DNA of 64,000 nt. Origin: VYFG01 sp965248685. GTDB lineage: Bacteria; Pseudomonadota; Gammaproteobacteria; Arenicellales; Poriferihabitantaceae. Shown one piece after another: positions 8,066-17,397 of this stretch. Positions within the stretch are counted from its first letter, which is position 1. The number at the start of each line of letters is the position of its first letter. The notes beneath the pieces are model-generated. The model made no database searches. It was not told the origin of the DNA and worked only from the letters and a program-made list of their open reading frames with translations. The position numbers and the translations under genes were made by a program. The stretch is taken from NCBI GenBank assembly GCA_965248685.1, contig CBDFKC010000002.1, positions 248,001-312,000 on the forward strand, given 5' to 3'.

Positions 8066-10264
8066 TTACTTTTCCAGAAAGGTAAACACACCATCCCAAT
8101 TCGATCCTGGCGATTCCAATTGAAATTTTTCAATGCGTTGGATATACAAATCAATCATTTGTTGATGATTTCGATCTTGCATTTGTCTAAATTCAGTCAG
8201 AGCCTTGTCCCATTGTTGGGATCGATAGAAATCCAGCGCTGTCTTCATACCCTCTCTAAACCGTTGTTGTTGGTCAGTAATAGAATCCAATGCTCCCATG
8301 GGTTGATAAATTCTGACGGGAGCAACTTTTCCCTTAACCCGTACCCAGTCGAGTTCAACAAAGCAATGGGAGGGTACAGCATCGACCGTGGACTGGCTGA
8401 CAATAATTTCCACTCCATATTGTTTGGTTAATCCCTCCAGCCTTGCACCCAGGTTAACCGAGTCTCCCAATACGGTATATGCCATGCGGAATTCTGAACC
8501 CATATTACCGACACTCATGTTTCCAGTACAAATTCCGATGCCGACTTTCAGCTGTGGCCAGTTTTTTACCGCAAAGGACTTATTTATCAGCTCAATTTGG
8601 TGACTTATCTTTAGGGCAGCTTCTATGCAATGTAGAGCATGGTCAGGATCATGTAATGGCGCACCCCAGAACGCCATCATGGCATCACCAATATATTTAT
8701 CGACGGCGCCTCTGTTATCGTGCACGACTCGCGTTAGTGGCGTTAAAAATTCGTTCATTAATTCTGAAAGTGATGTGGGATCCATCGATTCAGAGATTGA
8801 GGTAAAGTCTCGTACGTCGCTAAACAATACGGTCATATCCCTTCGTTCGCTACTCAACGTAACCTCTTCCCTGCGGGAACTCATTTCAGCGACAATTTCT
8901 GGCGGAACGTAATGTCCGAAATTTCGATTCAGCGCCATGCGGGATCTGGTTTCATGGAAGTAACCGTAAATCAGATGAATCAAATACAGTGAAACCATAA
9001 GGAAAATGCTGGTAGCTATCGGTAGAACGAAATTGTGGGATTGCCACAAGTAGAGATTGCCTGCTATTACGCCTGCTCCTATAACCAGGCAAGTCAAGTT
9101 CATTCGAAGCGCCGACATACCGGGCAGCAATAGACCAAGCACCAGCCCGATAAACAGTAATAAGATAATTTCGCCGCCCTGGGCCCATGCTGGTTGGTTT
9201 TTGAAACTACCATCGAGCAATCCGACAATAGTATTTGCATGTACTTCGACGCCAGGGAATATTCCCTGAATTGGGGTCGCTCGCAAATCAACCAGGCCTG
9301 CTGCTGAAGTTCCTACCAATACAATGGTGCCAAATAAGTCTTCAGGGTTTTCCACACTATTGGTTAATACATCAATTGCGGGTATGTAGCGAAAAGTGCC
9401 AGCGGGCCCCCGGTAAGGTACGTAGACTGATGCCTTGGCATCGACTTCGATTTGATTAAATCCCGTGTCTATTCCTTCGAGAGGTGCATAATCTCCGACA
9501 CGCTCGTTAGCGATAATTGGCGATACTTTAGTTCCGATGTAACTTCTCGCTGTTGCCAGCGCAAGAGATTCATAGATTTTATTGTTATATCGATTAATCA
9601 ACGATACCCGGCGGATAATGCCGTCATCATCATTATTATTGAGAAGAGAAAAAAAACCGCCGGGAGAGTCCTGCTGGAAAATCCCTAGATTCGCAATGTA
9701 GTGTTTTGCCAGAGGAGCGTAGGTTAAATTGTAAGTTTCCAGGGGAGTTGAAAGAACCGGGGAGGGCAGCTGTCCAACGTTGGTGACTTCGGTTTTGTGG
9801 TCGAAGGTATATCCGAGTACGACATTGTAAGTATTGACGGTCGAGGCAAAAATGTCGTCCCGTTCCGGTTGCGTCAGTAACTTCTTAATTAGCGGGTCGG
9901 ACACGGGTCGATTCGAAAAGTGTCGCTTCAATTCCTCAAGCGTGCGATCTGAATCTGGTTCTGCAAAAACGATATCAAATCCCAGGGTTTCGATTTCATA
10001 GTTCTCAAAAAGATTGGAAACCAATTGAGCGATTCTATCGCGTTCCCAGGGCCAGCCAATTGCCTGCAGGCTTTTCTCGTCCAGATCGACAATGACAACA
10101 CGAGGATCTCCATTCCCAGGTAACGTCAGATTGAGTCTAAAATCATAGGCCAATTGCTCCAGACGGTCGAGTATGGGAATTTCCAACCGGTTTCGCGCTT
10201 GTTGAACTGATAATGCCAGTAACAGCAAACTGACGGCGACTAATAGTATTTTGTTGTGGTTCAA
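8066..10264 (-). CDS. CHASE2-domain class III adenylate/guanylate cyclase
   Basis: Membrane sensor that would make cyclic AMP or GMP in response to an extracytoplasmic signal. Residues 1-22 form the first membrane helix; about 30-340 are a periplasmic CHASE2 domain (motifs FDIVFAEPD and GIFPGVEVHANTI); three hydrophobic segments follow at about 355-435; the cyclase domain starts near MTVLFSDVRDFTS at residue 477. The first metal-binding Asp (about 483) is present, and the second lies in DKYIGDAMMAFWG. A C-terminal tail of about 75 residues (FREGMKTALDFYRSQQWDKA onward) resembles a TPR-like helix pair. The nucleotide product is not decidable by eye. A small membrane protein gene lies 59 bases upstream in the same direction. 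Confidence 0.92.
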   Translation of the reverse strand: MNHNKILLVAVSLLLLALSVQQARNRLEIPILDRLEQLAYDFRLNLTLPGNGDPRVVIVDLDEKSLQAIGWPWERDRIAQLVSNLFENYEIETLGFDIVFAEPDSDRTLEELKRHFSNRPVSDPLIKKLLTQPERDDIFASTVNTYNVVLGYTFDHKTEVTNVGQLPSPVLSTPLETYNLTYAPLAKHYIANLGIFQQDSPGGFFSLLNNNDDDGIIRRVSLINRYNNKIYESLALATARSYIGTKVSPIIANERVGDYAPLEGIDTGFNQIEVDAKASVYVPYRGPAGTFRYIPAIDVLTNSVENPEDLFGTIVLVGTSAAGLVDLRATPIQGIFPGVEVHANTIVGLLDGSFKNQPAWAQGGEIILLLFIGLVLGLLLPGMSALRMNLTCLVIGAGVIAGNLYLWQSHNFVLPIATSIFLMVSLYLIHLIYGYFHETRSRMALNRNFGHYVPPEIVAEMSSRREEVTLSSERRDMTVLFSDVRDFTSISESMDPTSLSELMNEFLTPLTRVVHDNRGAVDKYIGDAMMAFWGAPLHDPDHALHCIEAALKISHQIELINKSFAVKNWPQLKVGIGICTGNMSVGNMGSEFRMAYTVLGDSVNLGARLEGLTKQYGVEIIVSQSTVDAVPSHCFVELDWVRVKGKVAPVRIYQPMGALDSITDQQQRFREGMKTALDFYRSQQWDKALTEFRQMQDRNHQQMIDLYIQRIEKFQLESPGSNWDGVFTFLEK

Positions 10265-10323
10265 CTGATTGTTGTTCTATAGTCAACGCTTGTTGAAATT
10301 CGAATAGTAAAATCTATTCCGGA

Positions 10324-10923
10324 CTATTCCTGGTTCTTTAACGAATCAGTTCGCACAATAGTGTATTCCCCGGCTATTTTTCGCAGATTGTCGGTGGCCT
10401 GTCGCAGGTGCCCCATGGAAAGGTATAAAGCGACCCCCAGTATCACCAGAATCATAATTAAGCCAATAATGATGACGCGTATCCAGGTGGATACTGCGGA
10501 GTCGATGGATCTAATTGCCGGGTCGATACCTTGCTGGCGCGCAGCATTTACCCATTCTGATACCAATTCCGTAGTTGGTTGTTTCAAGCCTTCCAATCTG
10601 GGAGTGATTTCTTTCATGGATTGGCCGAATGTCGCGACCAGATTATTGGTCTCTCTCGCCAGAATTGCTACCGCCTCAATTTGCTGTGGTGTCATTTGAT
10701 CCGGTTTTTCACTGACCTTGTCGATTGTTTTCGATAACTTTGAGATTGCATTGTTCAGCATTTTGGTTGATTCACCGAGTTCGCTAAATTCAAGTTTTAT
10801 AGTAACGAATCTCTTATTTTCAGTTTCAGCAATGTTATTTTGTCCCCAAATTTTGTTTGGTGACACCGTGCAGATTATTATTATCGATATAAACAGGTGA
10901 TTAAGTGGGCGGTTCATGATCAT
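10324..10923 (-). CDS. Small secreted or membrane-anchored protein of unknown function
   Basis: I do not recognise this 199-residue protein. Residues 1 to about 27 look like a signal peptide ending near IWG, residues 35-125 are predicted helical with heptad-like spacing (KMLNNAISKLSKTIDKVSE), and a single strong membrane helix lies at about 147-170 (IRVIIIGLIMILVILGVAL). This suggests a periplasmic coiled domain tethered to the membrane with a short cytoplasmic tail. It precedes the CHASE2 cyclase by 59 bases on the same strand and may act with it, for example in signal input; that is only a guess. Two near starts (10923 and 10917) are possible. Confidence 0.7.
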   Translation of the reverse strand: MIMNRPLNHLFISIIIICTVSPNKIWGQNNIAETENKRFVTIKLEFSELGESTKMLNNAISKLSKTIDKVSEKPDQMTPQQIEAVAILARETNNLVATFGQSMKEITPRLEGLKQPTTELVSEWVNAARQQGIDPAIRSIDSAVSTWIRVIIIGLIMILVILGVALYLSMGHLRQATDNLRKIAGEYTIVRTDSLKNQE

Positions 10924-11063
10924 AATTTCCTATGAAATGCGGGTTCAGTTGAAAAGTTATTCTAGCCAGCTGTCTTAACATTACCATTAAGTCAGCTCCA
11001 CGTTCCCGCTCTTTTTAATCGTTTTTGAATCATGATTTCTCGCAACGACAACTGCAAGTACAT

Positions 11064-12062
11064 TCAGTGGTTTGGTGAGACAAATCGCATTCTATATTTT
11101 TGCGGGCTAACACCAAGATGTCGAATGAAGGTTTTACGCAACCGTTCTACTGTTCCGAATCCACACAACCGCCCGATTTCACTCAGGTTCATAGAGGAAT
11201 CTTCAAGGGCACGCTGCGCCGCTTCAACACGAATTTCTTCGATCGCCTTGGCCGGGGTCAAACCAGTGTTGCGGGTATAGACCCGAGAAAAATTTCTCGG
11301 ACTCATATTTGCCTTTTCAGCTAGAATTTCTACAGTTAAGTCTTGCCCAATGTTTTCGTTTATCCAATGGTGAAGAGGCGTGAACTTGCCATCCTTACTA
11401 TTTGCCTGGATTTGTAACATGGAGCTGTACTGCTTTTGTCCACCGGGTCGTTTTATAAATACAACCAGGGCTCTGGCGGCTTTCAGGGCGACGGTATGAC
11501 CAAGGTCTTGCTCCACCAGCGCCAATGCCAGATCAATTCCGGCTGTGACGCCAGCAGAAGTCCAGATATTGTCTTGCTGGATGTAAATCGGATCTGTTTC
11601 AACTCTTACCTGAGGAAAGTTGGTTTGGAGTTCATCAGTGTATTGCCAATGGGTTACCGCCCTGCATCCATTCAGCCTGCCGCTGGCCGCAAGCATAAAT
11701 GCACCTGTACAGACTGATCCGGTTCTATTCGCCGTAGCGGTTATCTGTTTTATCCAATCCATGATTGTCGATTGTTTGATGGCTCCCTGTATACCTGCGC
11801 CACCGGCGATTAGCAGGGTGTGGACTGGTTGAGCTGCGGCTTCGATCAGGGAAACAGACGTGATGCCGATACCAGAACTTGTATCGATCAATCCGCCATT
11901 TTGTGATGCAACGATCACTTCATACTGGTTATGCATTGCTGCGGAGGCATGATTGGCTTCGGTAAAAACCTGGGCTGGTCCAGATATATCGAGCAGATTT
12001 ACCTGGTCGAATGCTAGGATGACGATGCGACGCGGTTTCATATTTTTTGGCAGTATAAACAC
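11064..12062 (-). CDS. GlxA-type transcriptional regulator (DJ-1/PfpI plus AraC HTH)
   Basis: Regulator with an N-terminal DJ-1/PfpI-like domain (about 8-190) and a C-terminal AraC-type double helix-turn-helix (about 220-325). Visible blocks are FDQVNLLDISGPAQVF, the nucleophile-elbow-like TGSVCTGAFMLAASG and the HTH signature FGTVERLRKTFIRHLGVSPQKYR. The GlxA group often controls amine, carnitine or betaine catabolism, but its target here is unknown. It diverges from the DUF1272/DJ-1 pair with only 34-70 bases between, so it may control them and itself. Length (332) is typical. Confidence 0.93.
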   Translation of the reverse strand: MFILPKNMKPRRIVILAFDQVNLLDISGPAQVFTEANHASAAMHNQYEVIVASQNGGLIDTSSGIGITSVSLIEAAAQPVHTLLIAGGAGIQGAIKQSTIMDWIKQITATANRTGSVCTGAFMLAASGRLNGCRAVTHWQYTDELQTNFPQVRVETDPIYIQQDNIWTSAGVTAGIDLALALVEQDLGHTVALKAARALVVFIKRPGGQKQYSSMLQIQANSKDGKFTPLHHWINENIGQDLTVEILAEKANMSPRNFSRVYTRNTGLTPAKAIEEIRVEAAQRALEDSSMNLSEIGRLCGFGTVERLRKTFIRHLGVSPQKYRMRFVSPNH

Positions 12063-12129
12063 TAAAAATGTCTTTTATGCCACAAAAAATTAAAATATGA
12101 TAGCTGCTCAACTTATTGAGGAATCAGAC

Positions 12130-12432
12130 ATGTTAAAGATGAAGCCCAATTGCGAATGCTGCGACCGGGATTTACCCGCAGATCAATCGGATGCGTGGAT
12201 TTGCTCGTTTGAATGTACTTTTTGTACTAATTGTATGGAGCAGATGTTTAACCATACCTGCCCAAACTGTAATGGTCCAATGTCAAAACGTCCAGTGCGA
12301 TCAGGGGATAATTTAGTTCAGCATCCGGCCTCTGTAGAAAAGGTATCCAGCAGATATGAGTCCATCAGTGAACAGGGACGCACTACATTCAAGCGTACGC
12401 GAATTCTTCCTCAGCCTGCTGAGGGTGATTAA
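12130..12432 (+). CDS. DUF1272 zinc-ribbon-like protein
   Basis: Small cysteine-rich protein of the DUF1272 family. It shows CECCDRDLP near the N-terminus, then CSFECTFCTNC and CPNC, all spaced as expected for zinc binding. Function is unknown. The ATG at 12130 is preferred over an upstream ATG at 12097 because GAGGA lies 7 bases before it and because family members start ML-x-MKPNCECC. The C-terminal 35 residues after the conserved core are variable. Its stop is directly followed by the start of the next gene, so the two form an operon. Confidence 0.85.
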   Translation: MLKMKPNCECCDRDLPADQSDAWICSFECTFCTNCMEQMFNHTCPNCNGPMSKRPVRSGDNLVQHPASVEKVSSRYESISEQGRTTFKRTRILPQPAEGD

Positions 12433-12433
12433 A

Positions 12434-13075
12434 ATGGGTAAAAAAGTAGTAAAGAAATTGTCTTTGGGAGTGCTATTGTTTGATGGGTTTGAATTGCTCG
12501 ATGTCTTTGGCCCCCTCGAGATGTTCGGGATGTATCCTGAAACTTTTGATATCGTTATAGTCGGACAAGATGGTTCGTATGTGGCAAGTGCCCAGGGACC
12601 AAAAGTGAAACTCGATCGTATATTTTCCGATGATTATCAATACGATGTTTTATTGGTGCCTGGTGGCAGAGGCACCCGGGCAAGTGTCTCAAATCGACCA
12701 CTGTTAAGTTGGCTCGAAACCCAGTCCTCTGGTGCGAGCTGGATTACTTCGGTATGCACGGGTAGTGCTTTGCTGGCGGCAGCGGGATTGTTGGAAAATC
12801 GAAAAGCAACCAGCAATAAACTTGCATTTAATTGGGTCTCAAGTTTTGGCGATACGGTTTCCTGGGTGAAACAGGCAAGGTGGGTCAAGGATGACAATAT
12901 CTTTACCTCATCGGGCGTATCCGCTGGAATAGATATGTCCCTGGCATTAATCGAAGAGATATTGGGCAGCGAAGCCGCGGGACAGGCTGCACTATGGGCA
13001 GAATATGAGTGGCATCGCGATGCAGATTGGGACCCTTTTGCGGTATACGCAGGGTTGACTCCACTGCCAAGCTAG
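12434..13075 (+). CDS. DJ-1/PfpI family protein, isonitrile hydratase-like
   Basis: Single DJ-1/PfpI domain of about 213 residues without an HTH. It shows LFDGFELLDVFGPLEMF, LLVPGGRGTR and the nucleophile elbow ITSVCTGSALLAAAGLL with the conserved Cys. It resembles the InhA/isonitrile hydratase and GATase1-like group; the substrate is unknown. The start at 12434 has GAGGG 8 bases upstream and is one base from the DUF1272 stop. A longer in-frame start at 12356 would overlap that gene widely and is less likely. The neighbouring divergent regulator shares the same fold. Confidence 0.88.
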   Translation: MGKKVVKKLSLGVLLFDGFELLDVFGPLEMFGMYPETFDIVIVGQDGSYVASAQGPKVKLDRIFSDDYQYDVLLVPGGRGTRASVSNRPLLSWLETQSSGASWITSVCTGSALLAAAGLLENRKATSNKLAFNWVSSFGDTVSWVKQARWVKDDNIFTSSGVSAGIDMSLALIEEILGSEAAGQAALWAEYEWHRDADWDPFAVYAGLTPLPS

Positions 13076-13120
13076 GCCGTTTGCAAAACGGACTTGAGGC
13101 GCCGGTGGCGAGTATCTGGG

Positions 13121-13154
13121 AAAAATCCCTGGCACCATTTGCTGGAACCAGGGA
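13121..13154 (-). terminator. Rho-independent terminator for the GFA-family gene
   Basis: Read on the minus strand, a 7-base-pair stem (TCCCTGG/CCAGGGA, 13126-13132 with 13148-13154) is followed immediately by five T (13121-13125). It lies 35 bases past the stop of the minus-strand gene and between two converging genes. Confidence 0.7.
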
Positions 13155-13188
13155 CTTTACAGGCTAGATCTGAAACTTTAACGAATTA

Positions 13189-13626
13189 TCAGGTGGAATC
13201 TGGCCACACAAATTCAGGTCGCAACCCTTCGCAGACCTGGCGACCATCATCGGGTCTCGGGACACCCGTGGATGGGTCATAAAAAGCATGGTAGGTGGCA
13301 GGCAGACTGTCCGAATCATAGCCCATAAGATTCGGCACAATAACCCGAATTCTTCCTTGTTTGTCATCTAGCATAATGGGTGTGCCACAGGTTGAGCAGG
13401 TGCATAATTCCAGTGGTCCGTCCGGATTCTGATCGTTAAATGGTTGGCGGTTCAGGCTGTCAATGTTATCAACCTGGACATCAGAGTGATTAAAAAACAC
13501 GACATGGGTCGTATCCTGCCCAGTTACCTTTTTACAAACTGAGCAATGGCATGTGTGATTATCAATTGGATCGCTACTGGCGTGAGTCTTTATATGATCA
13601 CATCCTCCAGAATACTGATTTGACAT
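13189..13626 (-). CDS. GFA/CENP-V family zinc protein
   Basis: 145-residue member of the glutathione-dependent formaldehyde-activating enzyme (GFA) fold family, whose members bind structural zinc through Cys clusters. The CHCSVCKKVTG motif and the later CTCSTCGTPI motif are intact. The usual first pair GGC-x-CG is here GGCDH, so one Cys is replaced by His. Family membership is clear, but formaldehyde-glutathione activity cannot be assumed; most such proteins have unknown substrates. It has its own terminator downstream and an AT-rich upstream region (13627-13910) in which I see no gene, despite a short open frame near 13840 that lacks a start and a known match. Confidence 0.85.
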   Translation of the reverse strand: MSNQYSGGCDHIKTHASSDPIDNHTCHCSVCKKVTGQDTTHVVFFNHSDVQVDNIDSLNRQPFNDQNPDGPLELCTCSTCGTPIMLDDKQGRIRVIVPNLMGYDSDSLPATYHAFYDPSTGVPRPDDGRQVCEGLRPEFVWPDST

Positions 13627-13910
13627 AGCTTACTTCCTCTTTTCGTTGGTTGGATAGACAAAACTTAAAAGTAAGTGTAACGTATTTTGGTGTCAGGTTA
13701 GATCGCTAATAAAGTTGGAATTTATCTTAATTTTATGCATTACATTGCTAACTTAACTTTCTGATTATAAAGACTTAATATGTATTATAAATTTCCACAT
13801 TATATGGATAGAGAAAAGACAGCTATCAGGAAACATCTTGGGTATTAAAAAAACCTATGTCTATGATGGTGCAGGTGCGCTTGGTGATTCGCCATTCAAT
13901 ATTTTACTGA

Positions 13911-15053
13911 TTAGTCTCCCAGTTCAGCGCCTAGAGCATCAAGGATCAATTTCTGAAAATGATGAACAGCATGTTCGGATAGCTCGCTGCGATTTTTGTC
14001 TACCATAAATCGTCCCTGGTTATAACTTTTGGATTGCAATCCTCTATGTACGCTTTCGCATAGTGACAGGTCTTCTGGCTGCAATACTTCTTTTTGGTAG
14101 TCCATCGCTTGTTTCAATTGAGAACTCGGTATCTCGTTGGGAAGAAACCAGTCTTGATATTCGACGGTGTGACCGACACCATCGGGATTCATCTGGAGGA
14201 TTGATAAATTTGGCTCCCCTGGATAGGCCCAAATGGTTAAATTTGGCCATAAGAACCAGCCCGCATAGCCAAATTTTGTGTCATTACTTTCAATCTTGAA
14301 AGCATTGTTATCGGCCGACCTTATTTCATTGGAAACATGACTGGAATAAATACCATTAACTTTTGATCGGTAGCTTTTCATATCCACCAGGTCAACAAAA
14401 TCTCGGTGGGCAACGTGGCAGTGATAACACTCCAGGAAGTTGTCGGCCATTACTTTCCAATTGCAGTTAACGTTGTAGGTGTCACGCTGGGCAAAAACCA
14501 GATCATCAACCTGAGGACAAATCTTACGTATCTCGGAATCTAGGTCGCCCGACTGCTGTTTTAACGAAGTCGCATTTTCATCGAGGTTGATGAAAACCAT
14601 CCCACAAAAAACTTCCACTTGCACCGGCTTGAGAGAAAATTCACATTTATTAAATCCGTCTACATTGTGGGAATTACGGGCTTCCTTCAGAGTACCATCG
14701 TGATCGTAGGACCAGGCGTGATAGGGACAGACAATTAGGTTTGTTTTCCCCTGACCTCGCAATAATTCATGGCCGCGATGGCGGCAAACATTATAGAATG
14801 CCCGCAAATTACCCAAGCGGTGACGGATCACAAGTACGTTTTCGTCGTGAATTTTCGCAGTTATATATTGTCCCTTGTTTGCCAGTTGACTCGTATGGCA
14901 GACATACCACCAGCATTGATAAAATATCTTCCCCTTTTCCATTTGGTAGATGTTGCCATCGTTATAAAAGCGTGCTGGTAGGGTAAAAGATTGGGACGGG
15001 TCAGAATCAAATGGGAAGTCGTTTTCCTGCCGGGCTAATACTGGAATATTCAT
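13911..15053 (-). CDS. Rieske-type aromatic-ring-hydroxylating oxygenase, alpha subunit
   Basis: Iron-sulfur oxygenase component. The Rieske 2Fe-2S ligands are Cys90, His92, Cys109 and His112 (CRHRGHELL and CPYHAW), and the mononuclear iron site is seen in DNFLECYHCHVAHRDF (His211 and His216). The overall pattern resembles the choline monooxygenase and glycine-betaine/carnitine demethylating oxygenases rather than naphthalene-type enzymes; the exact substrate is inferred only to class. The frame is open back to 15278, but ATG 15053 is chosen because it avoids overlap with the divergent LysR gene and gives the normal N-terminus. A reductase partner is not present nearby. The LysR gene 96 bases away is the likely regulator. 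Confidence 0.9.
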   Translation of the reverse strand: MNIPVLARQENDFPFDSDPSQSFTLPARFYNDGNIYQMEKGKIFYQCWWYVCHTSQLANKGQYITAKIHDENVLVIRHRLGNLRAFYNVCRHRGHELLRGQGKTNLIVCPYHAWSYDHDGTLKEARNSHNVDGFNKCEFSLKPVQVEVFCGMVFINLDENATSLKQQSGDLDSEIRKICPQVDDLVFAQRDTYNVNCNWKVMADNFLECYHCHVAHRDFVDLVDMKSYRSKVNGIYSSHVSNEIRSADNNAFKIESNDTKFGYAGWFLWPNLTIWAYPGEPNLSILQMNPDGVGHTVEYQDWFLPNEIPSSQLKQAMDYQKEVLQPEDLSLCESVHRGLQSKSYNQGRFMVDKNRSELSEHAVHHFQKLILDALGAELGD

Positions 15054-15149
15054 TGATGCTTTGGTGGAAGTTTGGAATTCAGTTAATATATTCCAATGCA
15101 TAATTCCATTAAAGCTATTATATTTGAGGCAATTGGATAAGATTAGCTT

Positions 15150-16058
15150 ATGCGAAACTTGAAAAAACGCTTGCCGCCACTGGAACCACTGATTGCATTT
15201 GAATGCGCTGCGCGTCATCTTAGCTTCACTCTGGCAGCGAATGAGCTCAACCTGTCCCAGGCGGCTGTCAGCCAGCAAATTCGCAATTTGGAAAATGCCC
15301 TGGGCGTTGAATTATTTGTGCGATCCCATCGTTCAATTGAGCTGTCGAACCACGGAAGGATCTTTCGCTATTCGATTGTGTCGGCGCTGAACCAAATTGC
15401 GTCTGCGACCACAGAACTAAAGGCGCCGTCGAAGAGTTCTCGTCTAACCATCGCCGTTGATCAATCGATTGCGTCGATGTGGCTTGTCCCAAGGTTACCG
15501 GACTTTCAACGATCTAATCCGGGTATTATGGTGAGGCTCATTGCATCCGATATTGAACAGGATTGCTTGTCCCAGGATATTGATATTGCCATTATTCATG
15601 GAGACGGAAAATGGTCGAATTTTGTCGCTGAATTACTTTTTCCGGAGGAGGTTTTTCCTGTTTGCAGTCCGACTTACCTGGGGGACGACTTAACTAACTG
15701 TTGTTTGACAACGCTTACCGATAAAACTCTTTTAAGTCTCGAAAATATCTATTGGAACTGGATGGATTGGCGAACCTGGTTGAGTAGTAATGACATCCAT
15801 TTACCAATGCAGCATCGTGGACTGCAAATTAACAGTTATCCACTGGTGATCGAGGCCGCTAAGAACGGGCAGGGTATTGCATTGGGCTGGCGCTATTTGA
15901 TCGACGACAGTCTGGCCGATGGCAGCTTGATTAAACCATTTGACACTAGCGTGAGCACGGTACTTGGATATCATATGGTGTGGCCAGAAGTATCAGATAG
16001 TTCGATCAATGCGGCAATTTTCCGCGACTGGGCCAGAAGTCAGCTCTCTGATAAGTAA
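15150..16058 (+). CDS. LysR-family transcriptional regulator, GcvA-like
   Basis: 302 residues with an N-terminal winged helix-turn-helix (FECAARHLSFTLAANELNLSQAAVSQQIRNLE, about 18-50, quoted in two parts here for reading) and a C-terminal periplasmic-binding-like effector domain (about 95-295). The HTH with SQAAVSQQIR is typical of the GcvA/AmpR branch. It is divergent from the Rieske oxygenase gene, the usual arrangement for a LysR regulator and its target. The effector is unknown. Confidence 0.92.
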   Translation: MRNLKKRLPPLEPLIAFECAARHLSFTLAANELNLSQAAVSQQIRNLENALGVELFVRSHRSIELSNHGRIFRYSIVSALNQIASATTELKAPSKSSRLTIAVDQSIASMWLVPRLPDFQRSNPGIMVRLIASDIEQDCLSQDIDIAIIHGDGKWSNFVAELLFPEEVFPVCSPTYLGDDLTNCCLTTLTDKTLLSLENIYWNWMDWRTWLSSNDIHLPMQHRGLQINSYPLVIEAAKNGQGIALGWRYLIDDSLADGSLIKPFDTSVSTVLGYHMVWPEVSDSSINAAIFRDWARSQLSDK

Positions 16059-16080
16059 TTCTATACTGACCCAATCTTTT

Positions 16081-17397
16081 TTAGTCGTGGTCGGTGGTCA
16101 GGTTGTGATTGAGGATATTGGACATGTCATTAGATGATAGACCTCTGGTTATATTACTGGCTTTTGTTGTTAAACCAGCTGTGCGATCTGAATCCTGTTT
16201 GTTGGGAGTAGATGCGTTTTCTTTTTCGATTTTTGGGGTAGTTTCGGCTCCCTGATTAATTACCACGGTTACGGGCTGATCAAGGTTTCGATCCTTTCCA
16301 CCTCGCCTGGCTTCGGTGCTATCTTCAGTGGACTGTTGGTGCCCGGGGATAAATTGGGAGATAAATCGATAGGCTTTAAACCAGAATGGTGCGCCGAGTC
16401 CGATTAATGCGCCGGTCAGAATCGCTCGAAACAACCACACAAATCCGTCGAAAGAAATTAATCTTTCCCATAGTCCCACCAAAAATCCTTTTAGCCAGGT
16501 CAGAGCACCATTTATTTTTTTCCAGACTAAATTATCACTCTCCACCAGGGCGAACGGGGTGACCGGATCAAGTGCCTGACAGCGGATATCTTTCAATTTA
16601 GTTGGCGAAATTTCGTCGGATTCCCAGGTTTGGGCGCAGTAGGGGAAATAATCATGTCCAACCGGCAATCCCAGGCCCTGCAACAAGGCCGCATCATTCT
16701 TTATATCCTGACGAACTGCTTTTATGCGTTCTTCGAGGGGAACTTTATCATTTTCATCCGCTTGATTGAGGCTATCGGTATAAACTTGCTCGATTTTTTC
16801 AATATTGATTCCCTCGATAACTTTCTCTGCCAGAGTTTTATTTCGGGCAAGGGTCTCGTATAACCTGATCGCGTCGATATTTAAGGTGAATGCCAAAAAT
16901 AAAGAAGCCAGTATCGAGAGAAATGCCGCGCGTCTGTGAAAGTACATTTTAGCGGCTTCGCCGTAGCGTTCAAATTCGTAAGAGATATTACTAATAAGAT
17001 GCTTTACTTGATCGTCAGACCGTCCCTGTAGCTGTTTCCCCGCATCGGTGTCGCGAAGCTGTTCGATAAACTGTCGAGTTGTCAGTTCCTCAAAAACGGT
17101 GGATAAATTAGTAAATGGTATCTTGCTGACCCACCCCATATCTTTCGATATCGCAGGATTAGTAGTCATATTTTTGACAAAAAAATCAGCGGAGTCCTCT
17201 AATTTGTCAGCCGCGTCGGCCACGCCTTGATTTATTCCTGGCTTTATCACATCTTCATACAGCTTGGTAAGCATGGCATTAAAATCACTTGACCGCTGAC
17301 CGGTTATCTTATGGAGTGTTTCGACAATGACTGAGGCCAGGGTGGATAAGATTATCATCACCGCTGAAAACGCGACTAAGGCGACCAGGTAGTTCAT
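16081..17397 (-). CDS. Membrane protein of unknown function, 438 residues
   Basis: I do not recognise the family. A membrane helix lies at residues 4-26 (LVALVAFSAVMIILSTLASV), a second at about 158-176 (FLSILASLFLAFTLNIDAI), and a third hydrophobic region around 315-350 (RAILTGALIGLGAPFWFKAYRF). Between the second and third is a polar segment of about 120 residues with acidic helices; the C-terminal 80 residues are low-complexity and Thr/Ser/Asn rich. The layout suggests an inner-membrane protein with two soluble loops. It converges with the LysR gene, 22 bases apart. No partner is evident. Confidence 0.75.
   Translation of the reverse strand: MNYLVALVAFSAVMIILSTLASVIVETLHKITGQRSSDFNAMLTKLYEDVIKPGINQGVADAADKLEDSADFFVKNMTTNPAISKDMGWVSKIPFTNLSTVFEELTTRQFIEQLRDTDAGKQLQGRSDDQVKHLISNISYEFERYGEAAKMYFHRRAAFLSILASLFLAFTLNIDAIRLYETLARNKTLAEKVIEGINIEKIEQVYTDSLNQADENDKVPLEERIKAVRQDIKNDAALLQGLGLPVGHDYFPYCAQTWESDEISPTKLKDIRCQALDPVTPFALVESDNLVWKKINGALTWLKGFLVGLWERLISFDGFVWLFRAILTGALIGLGAPFWFKAYRFISQFIPGHQQSTEDSTEARRGGKDRNLDQPVTVVINQGAETTPKIEKENASTPNKQDSDRTAGLTTKASNITRGLSSNDMSNILNHNLTTDHD

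Noticed and set aside
13627..13910. Open plus-strand frame near 13840 reading YVYDGAGALGDSP
   Set aside because: No ATG or ribosome-binding site, runs into the opposite Rieske gene, and the resemblance to known domains is slight.
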